This document shows positions 45,820-53,993 of a stretch of 64,000 nt of DNA, piece by piece. Numbering within the stretch: position 1 is the first letter of the stretch; every line of letters begins with the position of its first letter. Under the pieces are notes generated by a model. The model was not told the origin of the DNA, made no database searches, and saw only the letters and a program-made list of their open reading frames with translations. Origin of the DNA: Halorussus caseinilyticus (lineage in GTDB: Archaea > Halobacteriota > Halobacteria > Halobacteriales > Haladaptataceae); NCBI RefSeq assembly GCF_029338395.1, contig NZ_CP119810.1, positions 363,348 through 427,347 of the forward strand, given 5' to 3'. Made by a program: the position numbers and the translations under genes.

Positions 45820-46635
45820 ATGGAGTACGAGACGGTCGGCGGAGAGCGAGTACCGAAAATCGGTCTCGGGACGTGGCGGATGCAAGGCGAGACCTGCCGA
45901 CGGGCGGTCCGGACCGCACTGGACGTGGGCTACCGCCACGTCGATACCGCCCAAGCCTACGACAACGAGCGACAGGTCGGGCGCGCGATAGCCGAGTCGT
46001 CGGTGGACCGCGAAGACGTGTTCCTGACCACGAAAGTCTGGCCCGGCCACACCGACCGCGAGTCCATCCGGCGCTCGACCGCGTCGAGTCTCGCGCAACT
46101 CGGCGTCGAGTACGTGGACCTCCTACTGGTTCACTGGCCGAACCCGCTGGCTTCGACGGCCGAGGTGATGACGGGTCTGAACGACTGTCGCCGGGAGGGG
46201 TTCACCCGACACGTCGGCGTGAGCAACTTCGGCGTGGACCAACTCCGGACCGCGCGGGCCGCCTCCGACGCGCCCGTCTTCACGAATCAGGTCCAGTTTC
46301 ATCCCTACAAGCCACAGCGCGACCTCCGGGCGTACTGTCAAGCTCACGACGTGCTGTTGACCGCCTACAGTCCGCTGGCCCACGGCGGCATCCTCCACGA
46401 CGACGTACTCCGGGAACTCGCGGTGGTCTACGACAAGTCGCCCGCCCAAATCGCGCTCCGGTGGGCCGTCCAGCAGGAGGGCGTCGTCGCCATCCCGAAG
46501 TCCACCAGCGAGCGCCACCTCCGGGAGAATCTGGACGTGTTCGACTTCCGACTCACCGACGAGGAGATGGTCCGAATCGAACGACCCTCGCGGTTGCGCT
46601 CGGGTGCTTCGTTCCTTCGGGGTCGCCTCGGGTGA
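45820..46635 (+). CDS. Aldo/keto reductase (AKR5-like)
   Basis: A 271-residue NADPH-dependent reductase. It has YRHVDTAQAYDNERQVG (Asp, Tyr), FLTTKVWPGHTDRES (Lys), VDLLLVHWPNP (His) and the cofactor signature VVAIPKSTSERHLRENLDVFDF. This is the AKR5/2,5-diketogluconate reductase type with broad carbonyl substrates. Length is typical. It is divergent from the proteasome-like gene. Confidence 0.94.
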   Translation: MEYETVGGERVPKIGLGTWRMQGETCRRAVRTALDVGYRHVDTAQAYDNERQVGRAIAESSVDREDVFLTTKVWPGHTDRESIRRSTASSLAQLGVEYVDLLLVHWPNPLASTAEVMTGLNDCRREGFTRHVGVSNFGVDQLRTARAASDAPVFTNQVQFHPYKPQRDLRAYCQAHDVLLTAYSPLAHGGILHDDVLRELAVVYDKSPAQIALRWAVQQEGVVAIPKSTSERHLRENLDVFDFRLTDEEMVRIERPSRLRSGASFLRGRLG

Positions 46636-46762
46636 ACGGGACCGACTCGTTCGGGAGAACTAACTAGCAGTCGTAACGTTCGCGGCCAGCGTCGCCAGAG
46701 AGAACCTATCGACGACTCGGACGTTCGACCTGCGTGAAGGGCGATAAAAAGGGGACGCGGGA

Positions 46763-47056
46763 CTACGCGGTAATCGAGGACCGCTCTCCGAGGTGGTCGA
46801 TTTCCCACTGGCGGCGGGCCTCGATTTCGCGGCTACCGCGGTCGGTGAGCGCGTAGTAGTTGGTCCGGCGGTCACGCTGTCCCTTGTCGACCAGACCTTT
46901 GTCCACGAGCGTGTCGAGATTCGGGTAGAGTCGGCCGTGGTGAATCTCCTTCTCGTAGTACGATTCGAGTTCTTCCTTGATTGCGAGGCCGTGCGGCTCG
47001 TCCTTTCCCGCGATGACGTACAGCAAGTCCCGCTGGAAACCAGTCAGGTCGTGCAT
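46763..47056 (-). CDS. PadR family transcriptional regulator
   Basis: A 97-residue winged-helix protein: LTGFQRDLLYVIAGKDEPHGLAIKEELE, then the PadR signature HHGRLYPNLDTLVDKGLVDKG and YYALTDRGSREIEARR. The usual C-terminal dimer helix is short, as in haloarchaeal PadR proteins. A palindrome between its box A and its start (47064-47079) suggests autorepression. It is divergent from the DUF354 glycosyltransferase gene, which could be a second target. Confidence 0.92.
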   Translation of the reverse strand: MHDLTGFQRDLLYVIAGKDEPHGLAIKEELESYYEKEIHHGRLYPNLDTLVDKGLVDKGQRDRRTNYYALTDRGSREIEARRQWEIDHLGERSSITA

Positions 47057-47063
47057 GAGTTAC

Positions 47064-47095
47064 GAAAGTAGATACTTTCTCTGTAATTATAAGCT
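47064..47095 (-). promoter_or_regulatory. PadR promoter with GAAAGTA-GA-TACTTTC operator
   Basis: On the minus strand a box A, CTTATAATT (about 47085-47093), lies 26-30 bp from a start site near 47062. Between them is a 7-bp perfect inverted repeat with a 2-nt spacer (47064-47079), just upstream of the ATG at 47056. This is a standard arrangement for a self-repressed archaeal regulator. Confidence 0.65.
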
Positions 47096-47308
47096 TGGTG
47101 GCCGTTAAATTCAGTTTTGGCCCCGAAGCGGGGCTTAGAGTGTGTGAGCGCGTATCGAAGTCTCTGGGGCAGTGTTGACCTATCTAACATCTTCTGGGTC
47201 GCCGCGCGACGAAGCGGTTTCAGGCCCCGTATAACAATGGCCGTTCGAGCGGAACGTCGCCGTACTGACCGCCGGAGTCGCGCGCAGACTCCGCCGGACG
47301 AGATTACC

Positions 47309-48496
47309 ATGAAGTATCTGTTCTTCACCAACACACCGGCGCAAGTCCACCAGTACAGGCGCGCAGTCGCGGCGTTACGAAACCGAGGGCACCGGGCGCT
47401 CGTCCTCGCGCGAGACTACGGTTGCACCGAGGCGCTGTTAGAGTACTACGACCTGCCCTACGAACTGTACGGTCGGTGCGAGACGGCGAAGTTCTCGCTC
47501 GCCCGCGAACTGCCGAAGCACGCCGCCAGAATCGTCTGGCGGACCCGACAGTACGACCCCGACTGCGTTTTCGGACGCGGGGCCTACGCCGCACTCGCGG
47601 GCACCGTCGCTCGGGTTCCGGTCGTTCTCGTGGACGACTCGGGCAACACCGACTTGGACCACGCGATTTCGGTTCCGCTGGTCGACGCGGTGTTGACTCC
47701 CCACACCTTCGAGAAGGACCTCGGCGAGAAACACTACGAGTTCCGCGGGTTCAAGGAACTCGCCTACCTCCATCCCGACGAGTGGGAGTTCCAGACGGAC
47801 GTGCGCGAGGAGTTGGGCGTCGGTGCCGAGGAGGACTACGCCATCGTCCGCCTCAACGCCTTCGGGTCGCACCACGACGTGGGGAAAGCCGGGTTTACCC
47901 CCGAGAAGCGCCGGGAACTGGTCGAAGCACTCGCGCGGGACGCGACGGTGTTCGTCTCCGACGAGGGCGGCGACATGGACTTAGACCGGGTGCCCGCCCG
48001 CGAGTTCGACCTGCATCCGGCGCTCCTCCACGACGCGCTTGCGGAGGCGTCACTGCTGGTCGCCGACACTCAGACGATGGTGACGGAGGCGGCGCTGTTG
48101 GGTACGCCCGCGATTCGGTCGAACTCCTTCGTCGGCGACGACGACATGGGTAACTTCGTGGAACTCGAACGCGAGGGACTCATCTACAACCTCGAATCGT
48201 TCGACGCGGTTCTGGACGCCGCGACGGACATCCTCGCCGACGACGGGGCCGACCAGCGATGGCGAAATCTGCGCGACGACTACCTCGCAGACAAGGTGAA
48301 TCTCACCGAAGTCGTCGTGGCGGTGGCCGAGAGCGTCTCGGCGACGGGCGAGGTGTCTCTGGCCGGTATCGACCGAGTGAGCGGCGTCTCGCCGCGCGGA
48401 CGCGACCGGACGAGGGCGCGCGCGTTCGACCCCGAGACGGTCCGGAGCGACGGGGGCCGAGGAGACGCGGGGCGGACCGAGGGAGGGCGACGGTGA
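47309..48496 (+). CDS. DUF354 family glycosyltransferase-like protein
   Basis: A 395-residue protein from ATG 47309. The DUF354 start MKYLFFTNTPAQVHQYRRAV and VFGRGAYAALAGTVARVPVVLVDDSGNTD, LTPHTFEKDLG and ADTQTMVTEAALLGTPAIRSNSF are visible. This is a GT-B-like fold related to UDP-GlcNAc 2-epimerase and lipid glycosyltransferases. The last 50 residues are an Arg/Gly-rich tail. The stop overlaps the next gene (GTGA), so it forms an operon with the following glycosyltransferase. Probably acts in surface polysaccharide or glycan synthesis. Confidence 0.88.
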   Translation: MKYLFFTNTPAQVHQYRRAVAALRNRGHRALVLARDYGCTEALLEYYDLPYELYGRCETAKFSLARELPKHAARIVWRTRQYDPDCVFGRGAYAALAGTVARVPVVLVDDSGNTDLDHAISVPLVDAVLTPHTFEKDLGEKHYEFRGFKELAYLHPDEWEFQTDVREELGVGAEEDYAIVRLNAFGSHHDVGKAGFTPEKRRELVEALARDATVFVSDEGGDMDLDRVPAREFDLHPALLHDALAEASLLVADTQTMVTEAALLGTPAIRSNSFVGDDDMGNFVELEREGLIYNLESFDAVLDAATDILADDGADQRWRNLRDDYLADKVNLTEVVVAVAESVSATGEVSLAGIDRVSGVSPRGRDRTRARAFDPETVRSDGGRGDAGRTEGGRR

Positions 48497-49419
48497 ACGT
48501 CCTGAATCTGGTCTCGAACGAGGACGCCCGCTTCTTCGAGCAACAGCAGAAGGTGCTGGAGCGCCGGGGGGTGGACTGCGCGACGATGAAACCGCCGGGC
48601 GACCACGTGGCCCGCGAAGACGTGACCGAGCGGTCGGCCGGGGACTACCTCCGGTTCGTCCCGCAGGTCGTCAGCGAGTCGCTTGAGGGCTACGACGTGG
48701 TTCACGCCAACTACGGCTTGACCGCTCCGGCGGCGCTGGCGCAGGTCCGACTGCCGGTGGTCCTCTCGCTGTGGGGGACCGACCTGATGGGCGAGTACGG
48801 GTGGCTCTCGAAGCAGTGTGCGCGCTACTGTGATGCGGTTATCGTGATGTCCGAAGAGATGGCGCGCGAACTCGGCGAACCCTGCCACGTCATCCCCCAC
48901 GGCATCGACATGGACCGGTTCGCGCCGCGGCCGAAATCCGAGGCCCGCCCAGAGGTCGGGTGGGACCCGGACGCTCGCCACGTCCTGTTTCCCTACCCGC
49001 CGTCCCAAGAGGTGAAAAACCACCCGCGCGCGAGACGCGTGGTCGAGCGCGCGAGCGAAGAAGTCGAGGCCGACGTGGAGTTGCAGGTGGTCTACGGCGT
49101 CCCCCACGCGGAGGTGGCGACGTACATGAACGCCGCAGACGCGCTCCTGTTGACCTCCGAGCGCGAAGGGTCGCCCAACTCGGTCAAGGAGGCCCTGAGC
49201 TGTAACCTCCCGGTGGTTTCGACCGACGTGGGCGACGTGGCCGACCGACTCGACGGGGTGTCGCCCGCCTGCGTCTCGGACGACGACGACGAACTCGTCG
49301 CGGGACTCGTGGACGTGCTGGACGACCCACGGCCTTCGGACGGCCGGGACGCGGTTCGGGACATCAGTCTCGGACGGATGGCCGAGCGCATCGAATGCAT
49401 CTACGAGTCGGTCGTCTGA
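48493..49419 (+). CDS. Glycosyltransferase family 4
   Basis: A 308-residue GT-B glycosyltransferase from GTG 48493. It has DVVHANYGLTAPAALAQ, VVLSLWGTDLMGEYGWLS, CHVIPHGIDMDRFAP, VYGVPHAEVATYMNAADALLLTSEREGSPNSVKEALSCNLPVVSTDVGDV. The GSPNSVKEA motif is the nucleotide-sugar binding E-x7-E-like region. It is translationally coupled to the DUF354 gene; the two probably make consecutive sugar transfers. Confidence 0.94.
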   Translation: MNVLNLVSNEDARFFEQQQKVLERRGVDCATMKPPGDHVAREDVTERSAGDYLRFVPQVVSESLEGYDVVHANYGLTAPAALAQVRLPVVLSLWGTDLMGEYGWLSKQCARYCDAVIVMSEEMARELGEPCHVIPHGIDMDRFAPRPKSEARPEVGWDPDARHVLFPYPPSQEVKNHPRARRVVERASEEVEADVELQVVYGVPHAEVATYMNAADALLLTSEREGSPNSVKEALSCNLPVVSTDVGDVADRLDGVSPACVSDDDDELVAGLVDVLDDPRPSDGRDAVRDISLGRMAERIECIYESVV

Positions 49420-49955
49420 CGGCGGTCCGAACACTTCTGGCGTTTGCTAAGCAATATCCCCACACTTCTAGGAATTATTTATATTTCTGAAGAAATTCTA
49501 CTTCTGTTCGATAACCGCCCGGCGACGAGCGTCCCGACGGGACGCTCGTCGCCTCGCTTCGGTAGGGTTATCGCCGCGCCGCGTCCGGTCCGAGTTCGAC
49601 CGGTCCGGTCCGAAGTCGCCGCGTCCGACTCACCGACTTGTCGCCGCGGCGGTTCTCCGCCGCGGCGACTCGTCTCCCTCGTTTGAGACCCCGCCGTCGG
49701 GCGTCAGGCGGTCCACGTGGCTTCGTTGCACGTTCGTTTCCCGTCGCCGGTGGGCTAATCCGACCCTGATTGTGCGTAAGCCAGCCAACCTACCGCCGGG
49801 AAACCATCGCTTGCCGGAGCGCTAGTCAACGAGTACCAAGCCGTAATCGTCGCAACTGTCGTACGGCCGACCTATACCAGTCCAAACTCGCGCTATCCCG
49901 GTATAAGCGCTGGAGAACAAAGTGCGAAGAAACGGATGGATACCTCGAAGGAACC
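49420..49955. repeat. Hairpin-rich intergenic region
   Basis: A 536-bp gap without a supported gene. It begins with an AT-rich run (49444-49500, with TTATTTATATTTC). Two perfect hairpins follow: 49521-49553 (15-bp arms, loop GAC) and 49640-49669 (13-bp arms, loop TTCT). The right part (49700-49955) has a TATA-like TATAAGCGC and leads to the next glycosyltransferase. The hairpins may end the preceding operon. Confidence 0.6.
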
Positions 49956-50717
49956 ATGAGTTTACAGGTTGCGGAGGGCGAGCGAACCGACGAGTCGGCC
50001 GAGCGACTACTCGGCAACGCCCACGTCGTGGTCGGCATCCCCGCGTACAACGAGGAGAACGCCGTCGGGAGTACCGTCCTCGGCGTCCAGCGATGGGCCG
50101 ACGCCGTGGTTGTCGTAGACGACGGAAGCACCGACCGCACGTCGGCAATCGCGGAGCAGGCCGACGTGACCGTCTTGCGCCACGAGCGAAACCGGGGGAA
50201 AGGGGCGGCGGTCCGCACCCTCTTCGCCCACGCCCGGCGCACGGACTGCGACGCGCTCGTCCTGCTCGACGCCGACGGTCAGCACGACCCCGCCGACATC
50301 CCCACGCTGGCCGCGCCGGTGGTCGAGGGCGAGGCAGATATGGTCATCGGCAGTCGCTACCTCGCCGACGACGCGGGCGACGAGACGCCCGCCTACCGCC
50401 GACTCGGGCAGGTCGTCCTCGACTACTGCACCTCGCGCGTGACCGGTTCCGACCTCACGGACACCCAAAGCGGCTTCCGGGCGTTCTCGCCCGAGTCGCT
50501 CGAACGCCTCTCGCTGACGACCGACGGGATGGGCGTCGAGTCCGAGATGATAGACTCGGCGACCAGCGAGGGGTTGACCATCACCGAGCGAGCAATCGAC
50601 GCCCGGTACGACGACCTCGAAGGCCAGACCTACAACCCCGTCAAACACGGGCTTGCGGTCATGCTCTTCCTCGCTCGCCTGCTCAAGCGCCGCCGACCAG
50701 TCTCCGAGGAGCGATAA
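49956..50717 (+). CDS. Glycosyltransferase family 2 (DPM-like)
   Basis: A 253-residue GT-A enzyme: VVVGIPAYNEENAVGSTV, AVVVVDDGSTDRTSAIAEQA, RNRGKGAAVRTLF, VLLDADGQHDPADIP (DxD-like) and DTQSGFRAFSPESLE. The last is typical of dolichyl-phosphate mannose/glucose synthase-like enzymes that charge a polyprenyl phosphate carrier. No C-terminal membrane segment. It starts an operon with a 72-residue protein and an alkaline-phosphatase-superfamily protein. Confidence 0.94.
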   Translation: MSLQVAEGERTDESAERLLGNAHVVVGIPAYNEENAVGSTVLGVQRWADAVVVVDDGSTDRTSAIAEQADVTVLRHERNRGKGAAVRTLFAHARRTDCDALVLLDADGQHDPADIPTLAAPVVEGEADMVIGSRYLADDAGDETPAYRRLGQVVLDYCTSRVTGSDLTDTQSGFRAFSPESLERLSLTTDGMGVESEMIDSATSEGLTITERAIDARYDDLEGQTYNPVKHGLAVMLFLARLLKRRRPVSEER

Positions 50718-50718
50718 C

Positions 50719-50937
50719 ATGTCTACGATACAGCTACCCACCGACCTCAGCGACCGCTACGCATCGCTCGCCGACCGACTCGACGGCTTCGACGAACCCG
50801 AGGACCTCGCGGCCTACGTCCTCGAATCCACCGCCGCCGAAATCGAACGCGGGAGCGGGACCGACGCCGGGGGCGACAGCGCCGACGACGACGTGGTAGA
50901 GGACCGCCTCGAACAACTGGGGTACCTCGAAAAGTGA
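50719..50937 (+). CDS. 72-residue acidic protein between GT2 and phosphatase
   Basis: Starts 1 bp after the GT2 stop with MSTIQLPTDLSDRYASLADRL, and its stop overlaps the next GTG. It has two amphipathic helices, one with a leucine/aspartate pattern (YASLADRLDGFDEPEDLAAYVLESTAAEIE), and ends DRLEQLGYLEK. The short strand plus helix start resembles ribbon-helix-helix-like small proteins, but I see no clear DNA-binding motif. It is likely a partner of the next enzyme in the operon. Confidence 0.7.
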   Translation: MSTIQLPTDLSDRYASLADRLDGFDEPEDLAAYVLESTAAEIERGSGTDAGGDSADDDVVEDRLEQLGYLEK

Positions 50938-52577
50938 CCATGAGCGACGGCTCGGTCTACGTCTTCGGGTTGGACGGCGTGCCGCCCGAACTGGTCGATA
51001 GGGGCATCGACGCGGGACGACTCCCCAACTTCGAGCGGATGCGCGCGGAGGGAACCGACGGCACGACCCGCTCTACGGTGCCCCCGCTGTCGATGATTGC
51101 GTGGAGTTCGTTCGCCACCGGGCGCAACCCCGGCAACCACGGCGTCTACAACTTCATGCTCAAAGACGAGGGCGAGTACGGCACCGACTTCGTGAACGCC
51201 GACACCCTCCGCGAGCAGTCCGTGCCGGTGTGGGAGTACCTCGACGCAGAGGGCCACCGCTCGGGCGTGATGAACGTCATGCCGGGCTACCCGCCCTCCA
51301 GAACGTCGGGCTTCCACGTCTCGGACAACATCACGACGCCCTCCTCGGGGTCCTACGCCTTCCCCGACGAACTCCAGCAGGACATAGAGGAACGCGTCGG
51401 CGAGTACGACGTGGACCCCTACGAGGGCTACGACGACGGTACCGACGAGGGGAACCTGAAGGGCCTGCTCGACAACTTCTTCGAAATCGAAAAGAATCGC
51501 ATCGAAGTCGCCAAACTGCTCGTCGAGGAGTACCCCTGCGACTTCTACTCGCTGGTCTTCTCAGGCCCGGACAACGTTCTGCACGTCCTCGGCCACGTCT
51601 TGGACGAGACCCACCCCAAGCACGACCCGCAGGTCGCGGCCCGATACGAGGACAAACCCCTCCAACTGCTCGAACTCTACGACGACTTCCTCGGGTGGGT
51701 GATGGACCGGATGAGCGACGACGACTCGATGCTGGTCCTCTCGGACCACGGCCACGGTCCGGTCTACCAGACCATCAACCTCAACTCGTGGCTCTACGAC
51801 GCTGGCTACCTCGAACTCCAGTCCCGGCCGTGGACCCGACTCAAGCAGTTCGGCTACAACCACGTATACGACGCCGTGGAGACGGTGATGAGCGAACTCA
51901 ATCTCTTCTCGAAACTCAAGATGGGCGTGGCCCGGACCAGCGGCGGCGGGTCGGGTCCGGACCTCGCGGAACTGCTCACCATCTCCCGGAAGGACATCGA
52001 CTGGAGCGAGACCGCGGCGTTCACGGTCGCCAGCGGCGGCCAAATCTACCTCAACACCGACGACCACCGCGAGGGCGCGATTCCCGAACGGAAGTACGAC
52101 GCGGTGCGCGAGCGCCTGCGCGAGGAACTGCTCGCCATCGAACATCCCGAGCGCGGCGAGTCGGTCATCGACTCGGTTCTCTACGGCGAGGACGTGTACG
52201 GCGACGAGTACGAAGACACCCGCCCGGACCTCGTTTGCATGCCCGCGCCGGGCTACCAGATTCAGTACCCCCAGACGATGAAGACCAAGCGCGTCTTCGC
52301 CGACCCGCCGAAAACCGGGTCGCACACCTCGATGAACGAGATGCACGGTATCTTCTACGCGTGGGGCGGTCCCGTCGAGAACGAGACCGGCGTGACGGTG
52401 GACCTGACCGACTTCGCGCCCACCGCGTGTTCGCTGTTGGACGTGCCGGTGCCCGCGGAGATGGACGGCGACGTGCGCGACGACGTGGTGGACGTGTCGG
52501 CCGAGCGTGACAGCTACGACGGGAAGGTGGAGGCGAAGCGGGCGGTGCGGGAGGTTGTTGGGGAACTTCAGGAGTAA
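50934..52577 (+). CDS. Alkaline phosphatase superfamily protein (type I phosphodiesterase-like)
   Basis: A 547-residue protein from GTG 50934 (ATG 50940 is possible). It has VYVFGLDGVPPELVDRG (metal Asp), TVPPLSMIAWSSFATGRNPGNHGVYNF (nucleophile Ser/Thr region), FSGPDNVLHVLGHVLDETHPKHD (metal ligands) and MLVLSDHGHGPVYQ (Asp-His). It hydrolyses phosphate or sulfate esters or transfers such groups. The relation to GT2 and the other glycosyltransferases suggests work on surface-glycan phosphodiesters. No signal peptide, so it is probably cytoplasmic. Confidence 0.92.
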   Translation: MTMSDGSVYVFGLDGVPPELVDRGIDAGRLPNFERMRAEGTDGTTRSTVPPLSMIAWSSFATGRNPGNHGVYNFMLKDEGEYGTDFVNADTLREQSVPVWEYLDAEGHRSGVMNVMPGYPPSRTSGFHVSDNITTPSSGSYAFPDELQQDIEERVGEYDVDPYEGYDDGTDEGNLKGLLDNFFEIEKNRIEVAKLLVEEYPCDFYSLVFSGPDNVLHVLGHVLDETHPKHDPQVAARYEDKPLQLLELYDDFLGWVMDRMSDDDSMLVLSDHGHGPVYQTINLNSWLYDAGYLELQSRPWTRLKQFGYNHVYDAVETVMSELNLFSKLKMGVARTSGGGSGPDLAELLTISRKDIDWSETAAFTVASGGQIYLNTDDHREGAIPERKYDAVRERLREELLAIEHPERGESVIDSVLYGEDVYGDEYEDTRPDLVCMPAPGYQIQYPQTMKTKRVFADPPKTGSHTSMNEMHGIFYAWGGPVENETGVTVDLTDFAPTACSLLDVPVPAEMDGDVRDDVVDVSAERDSYDGKVEAKRAVREVVGELQE

Positions 52578-52588
52578 AAGAGGCGGTT

Positions 52589-52843
52589 TCAGTTTTTATT
52601 TTTAGTTTTTCTTATCCTCGGTCTCTTATCAGGGGGTCCATTTTTAAACTCGCGTTCCTTTACATCCTGTGGTTTCCCATAAAAATGCTCAGAAGCCCAA
52701 AATCCAATGGTCGTTATCGTGAAGATGGCTATCGCCATAACAAGTGTGTGTAAATACCCACCACCATCTAACATAGTCACCGCAAAACCGCCGTTAGTCC
52801 CAGCGATGAGTGATTTTAAGGCTTCACGGTGTATTCTGGACAT
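52589..52843 (-). CDS. AT-rich orphan two-TM membrane protein
   Basis: An 84-residue protein from ATG 52843, leaderless behind a TTCTTAAAG box near 52866. Two hydrophobic segments (about residues 13-30 and 33-52, with LVMAIAIFTITTIGFW) are followed by a Lys/Arg-rich tail. The gene and flanks (52578-52880) are only about 43% GC, with codons (ATA, AAA, TTT) unlike neighbours, and the tail is basic rather than acidic. This marks recent acquisition, plausibly from a virus or plasmid. No homologous family recognised. Confidence 0.6.
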   Translation of the reverse strand: MSRIHREALKSLIAGTNGGFAVTMLDGGGYLHTLVMAIAIFTITTIGFWASEHFYGKPQDVKEREFKNGPPDKRPRIRKTKNKN

Positions 52844-52884
52844 AACTGGCAATATTCCAGTACTTTAAGAATAAACGTTTCTGA

Positions 52885-53901
52885 TTAGTCCAACTCCACG
52901 CTCACCCGCTCCCCACTCCTTGCCGCCTCGTAAGCCGCTTCCGTCAAAGCCGTCACCGCCAGCGCGTCCCGAGCAGTAGCAGGTGGCTCCTCCCCGGACT
53001 CGATGCAGTCCACGAAGGCTTCGGCCTTGTTGCGCTGTTTGCTCCGGTCGATGAAGGGGATGACCGTCGTGGAGTCGGCGTCGATGCGCTCCAGTTCGCG
53101 TTCCTCCCACTGGCGGCCTTCGAGGTAGACCGCGCCTTCCTCGTCCCAGACGTGGACGTGTTCGCGCACGCACGGGGCGTCGCTGTGGACCGCGATGGTG
53201 CCGTGCGCGCCGTCGGCGAACTCGACGGTGAGGATGGCGCGCTGGTCCACCCGACCCTCGTCGTCGGCGAAGACCATCTCGGCGCTGACCTCCTCCGGGA
53301 CGAGACCCGTGGTCCACAGCACCGCGTCGATGAGATGGCTCCCGGTGTCGTAGAGGTTGCCGCCGCCCGAGAGGTCCGGGTCGGTCCGCCACGTGTCCTC
53401 GAACCGCGAAATCCAGTCCTGCGTGATTTCGGCGCTGAGGTAGTCCGGCGAAAGCGTCTCGCCCTCGCCCTGCCACCGCTGGCGGGCGGTCTTGAACGCC
53501 GGGTTCAGGTGGCGCTGGTAGCCCACCATGAGGACCTGCTCGCTGGCCTCGGCGCGTTCTGCGAGGTCACGGGCCTCGTCCAAGTCGGTCGTGAGCGGTT
53601 TGTCGCAGAAGGCGTGGAGATTTCGGTCGAGCGCCGCCGTCACCATCTCGTGGTGGAGGGTGTGGGGCGTCCCGACCAGCACGGCGTCTAACGACTCCGC
53701 GTCGAGCATCTCGCGGTAGTCCTCGTACTGGGAGCCGTCGCCGACGTAGAGCGTCTCGCCCGCCGCTTGCCGGGTGTCGGCGCTCACGTCCGCCAGCGCC
53801 GTCACCGTCGAGCGCGGTTCCGTGTTGAACTGCCGTCCGACCGTGGTTCCGATGTAGCCGCCGCCGATGACGCCGACTCTGAGTTTCTCGGCCTGAGACA
53901 T
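52885..53901 (-). CDS. Gfo/Idh/MocA family oxidoreductase
   Basis: A 338-residue NAD(P)-dependent sugar or cyclitol dehydrogenase-like protein from ATG 53901: LRVGVIGGGYIGTTVGRQF (nucleotide loop), ALADVS, FCDKPLTTDLDEARDL (the DKP version of the EKP motif), GGGNLYDTGSHLIDAVLW (His-containing catalytic motif). The C-terminal half has the beta-sheet dimer domain. Substrate unknown. Downstream of the MBL gene on the same strand, 92 bp apart. Confidence 0.93.
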   Translation of the reverse strand: MSQAEKLRVGVIGGGYIGTTVGRQFNTEPRSTVTALADVSADTRQAAGETLYVGDGSQYEDYREMLDAESLDAVLVGTPHTLHHEMVTAALDRNLHAFCDKPLTTDLDEARDLAERAEASEQVLMVGYQRHLNPAFKTARQRWQGEGETLSPDYLSAEITQDWISRFEDTWRTDPDLSGGGNLYDTGSHLIDAVLWTTGLVPEEVSAEMVFADDEGRVDQRAILTVEFADGAHGTIAVHSDAPCVREHVHVWDEEGAVYLEGRQWEERELERIDADSTTVIPFIDRSKQRNKAEAFVDCIESGEEPPATARDALAVTALTEAAYEAARSGERVSVELD

Positions 53902-53993
53902 CCGTGTTCGTTCCACCACGAGCGGTCCCTTGATTCGTCCGGCCGCGAGTGTCAGTCGGCCAACTGGCACCCCGGGGGAGTTCCCCCGAGCGC

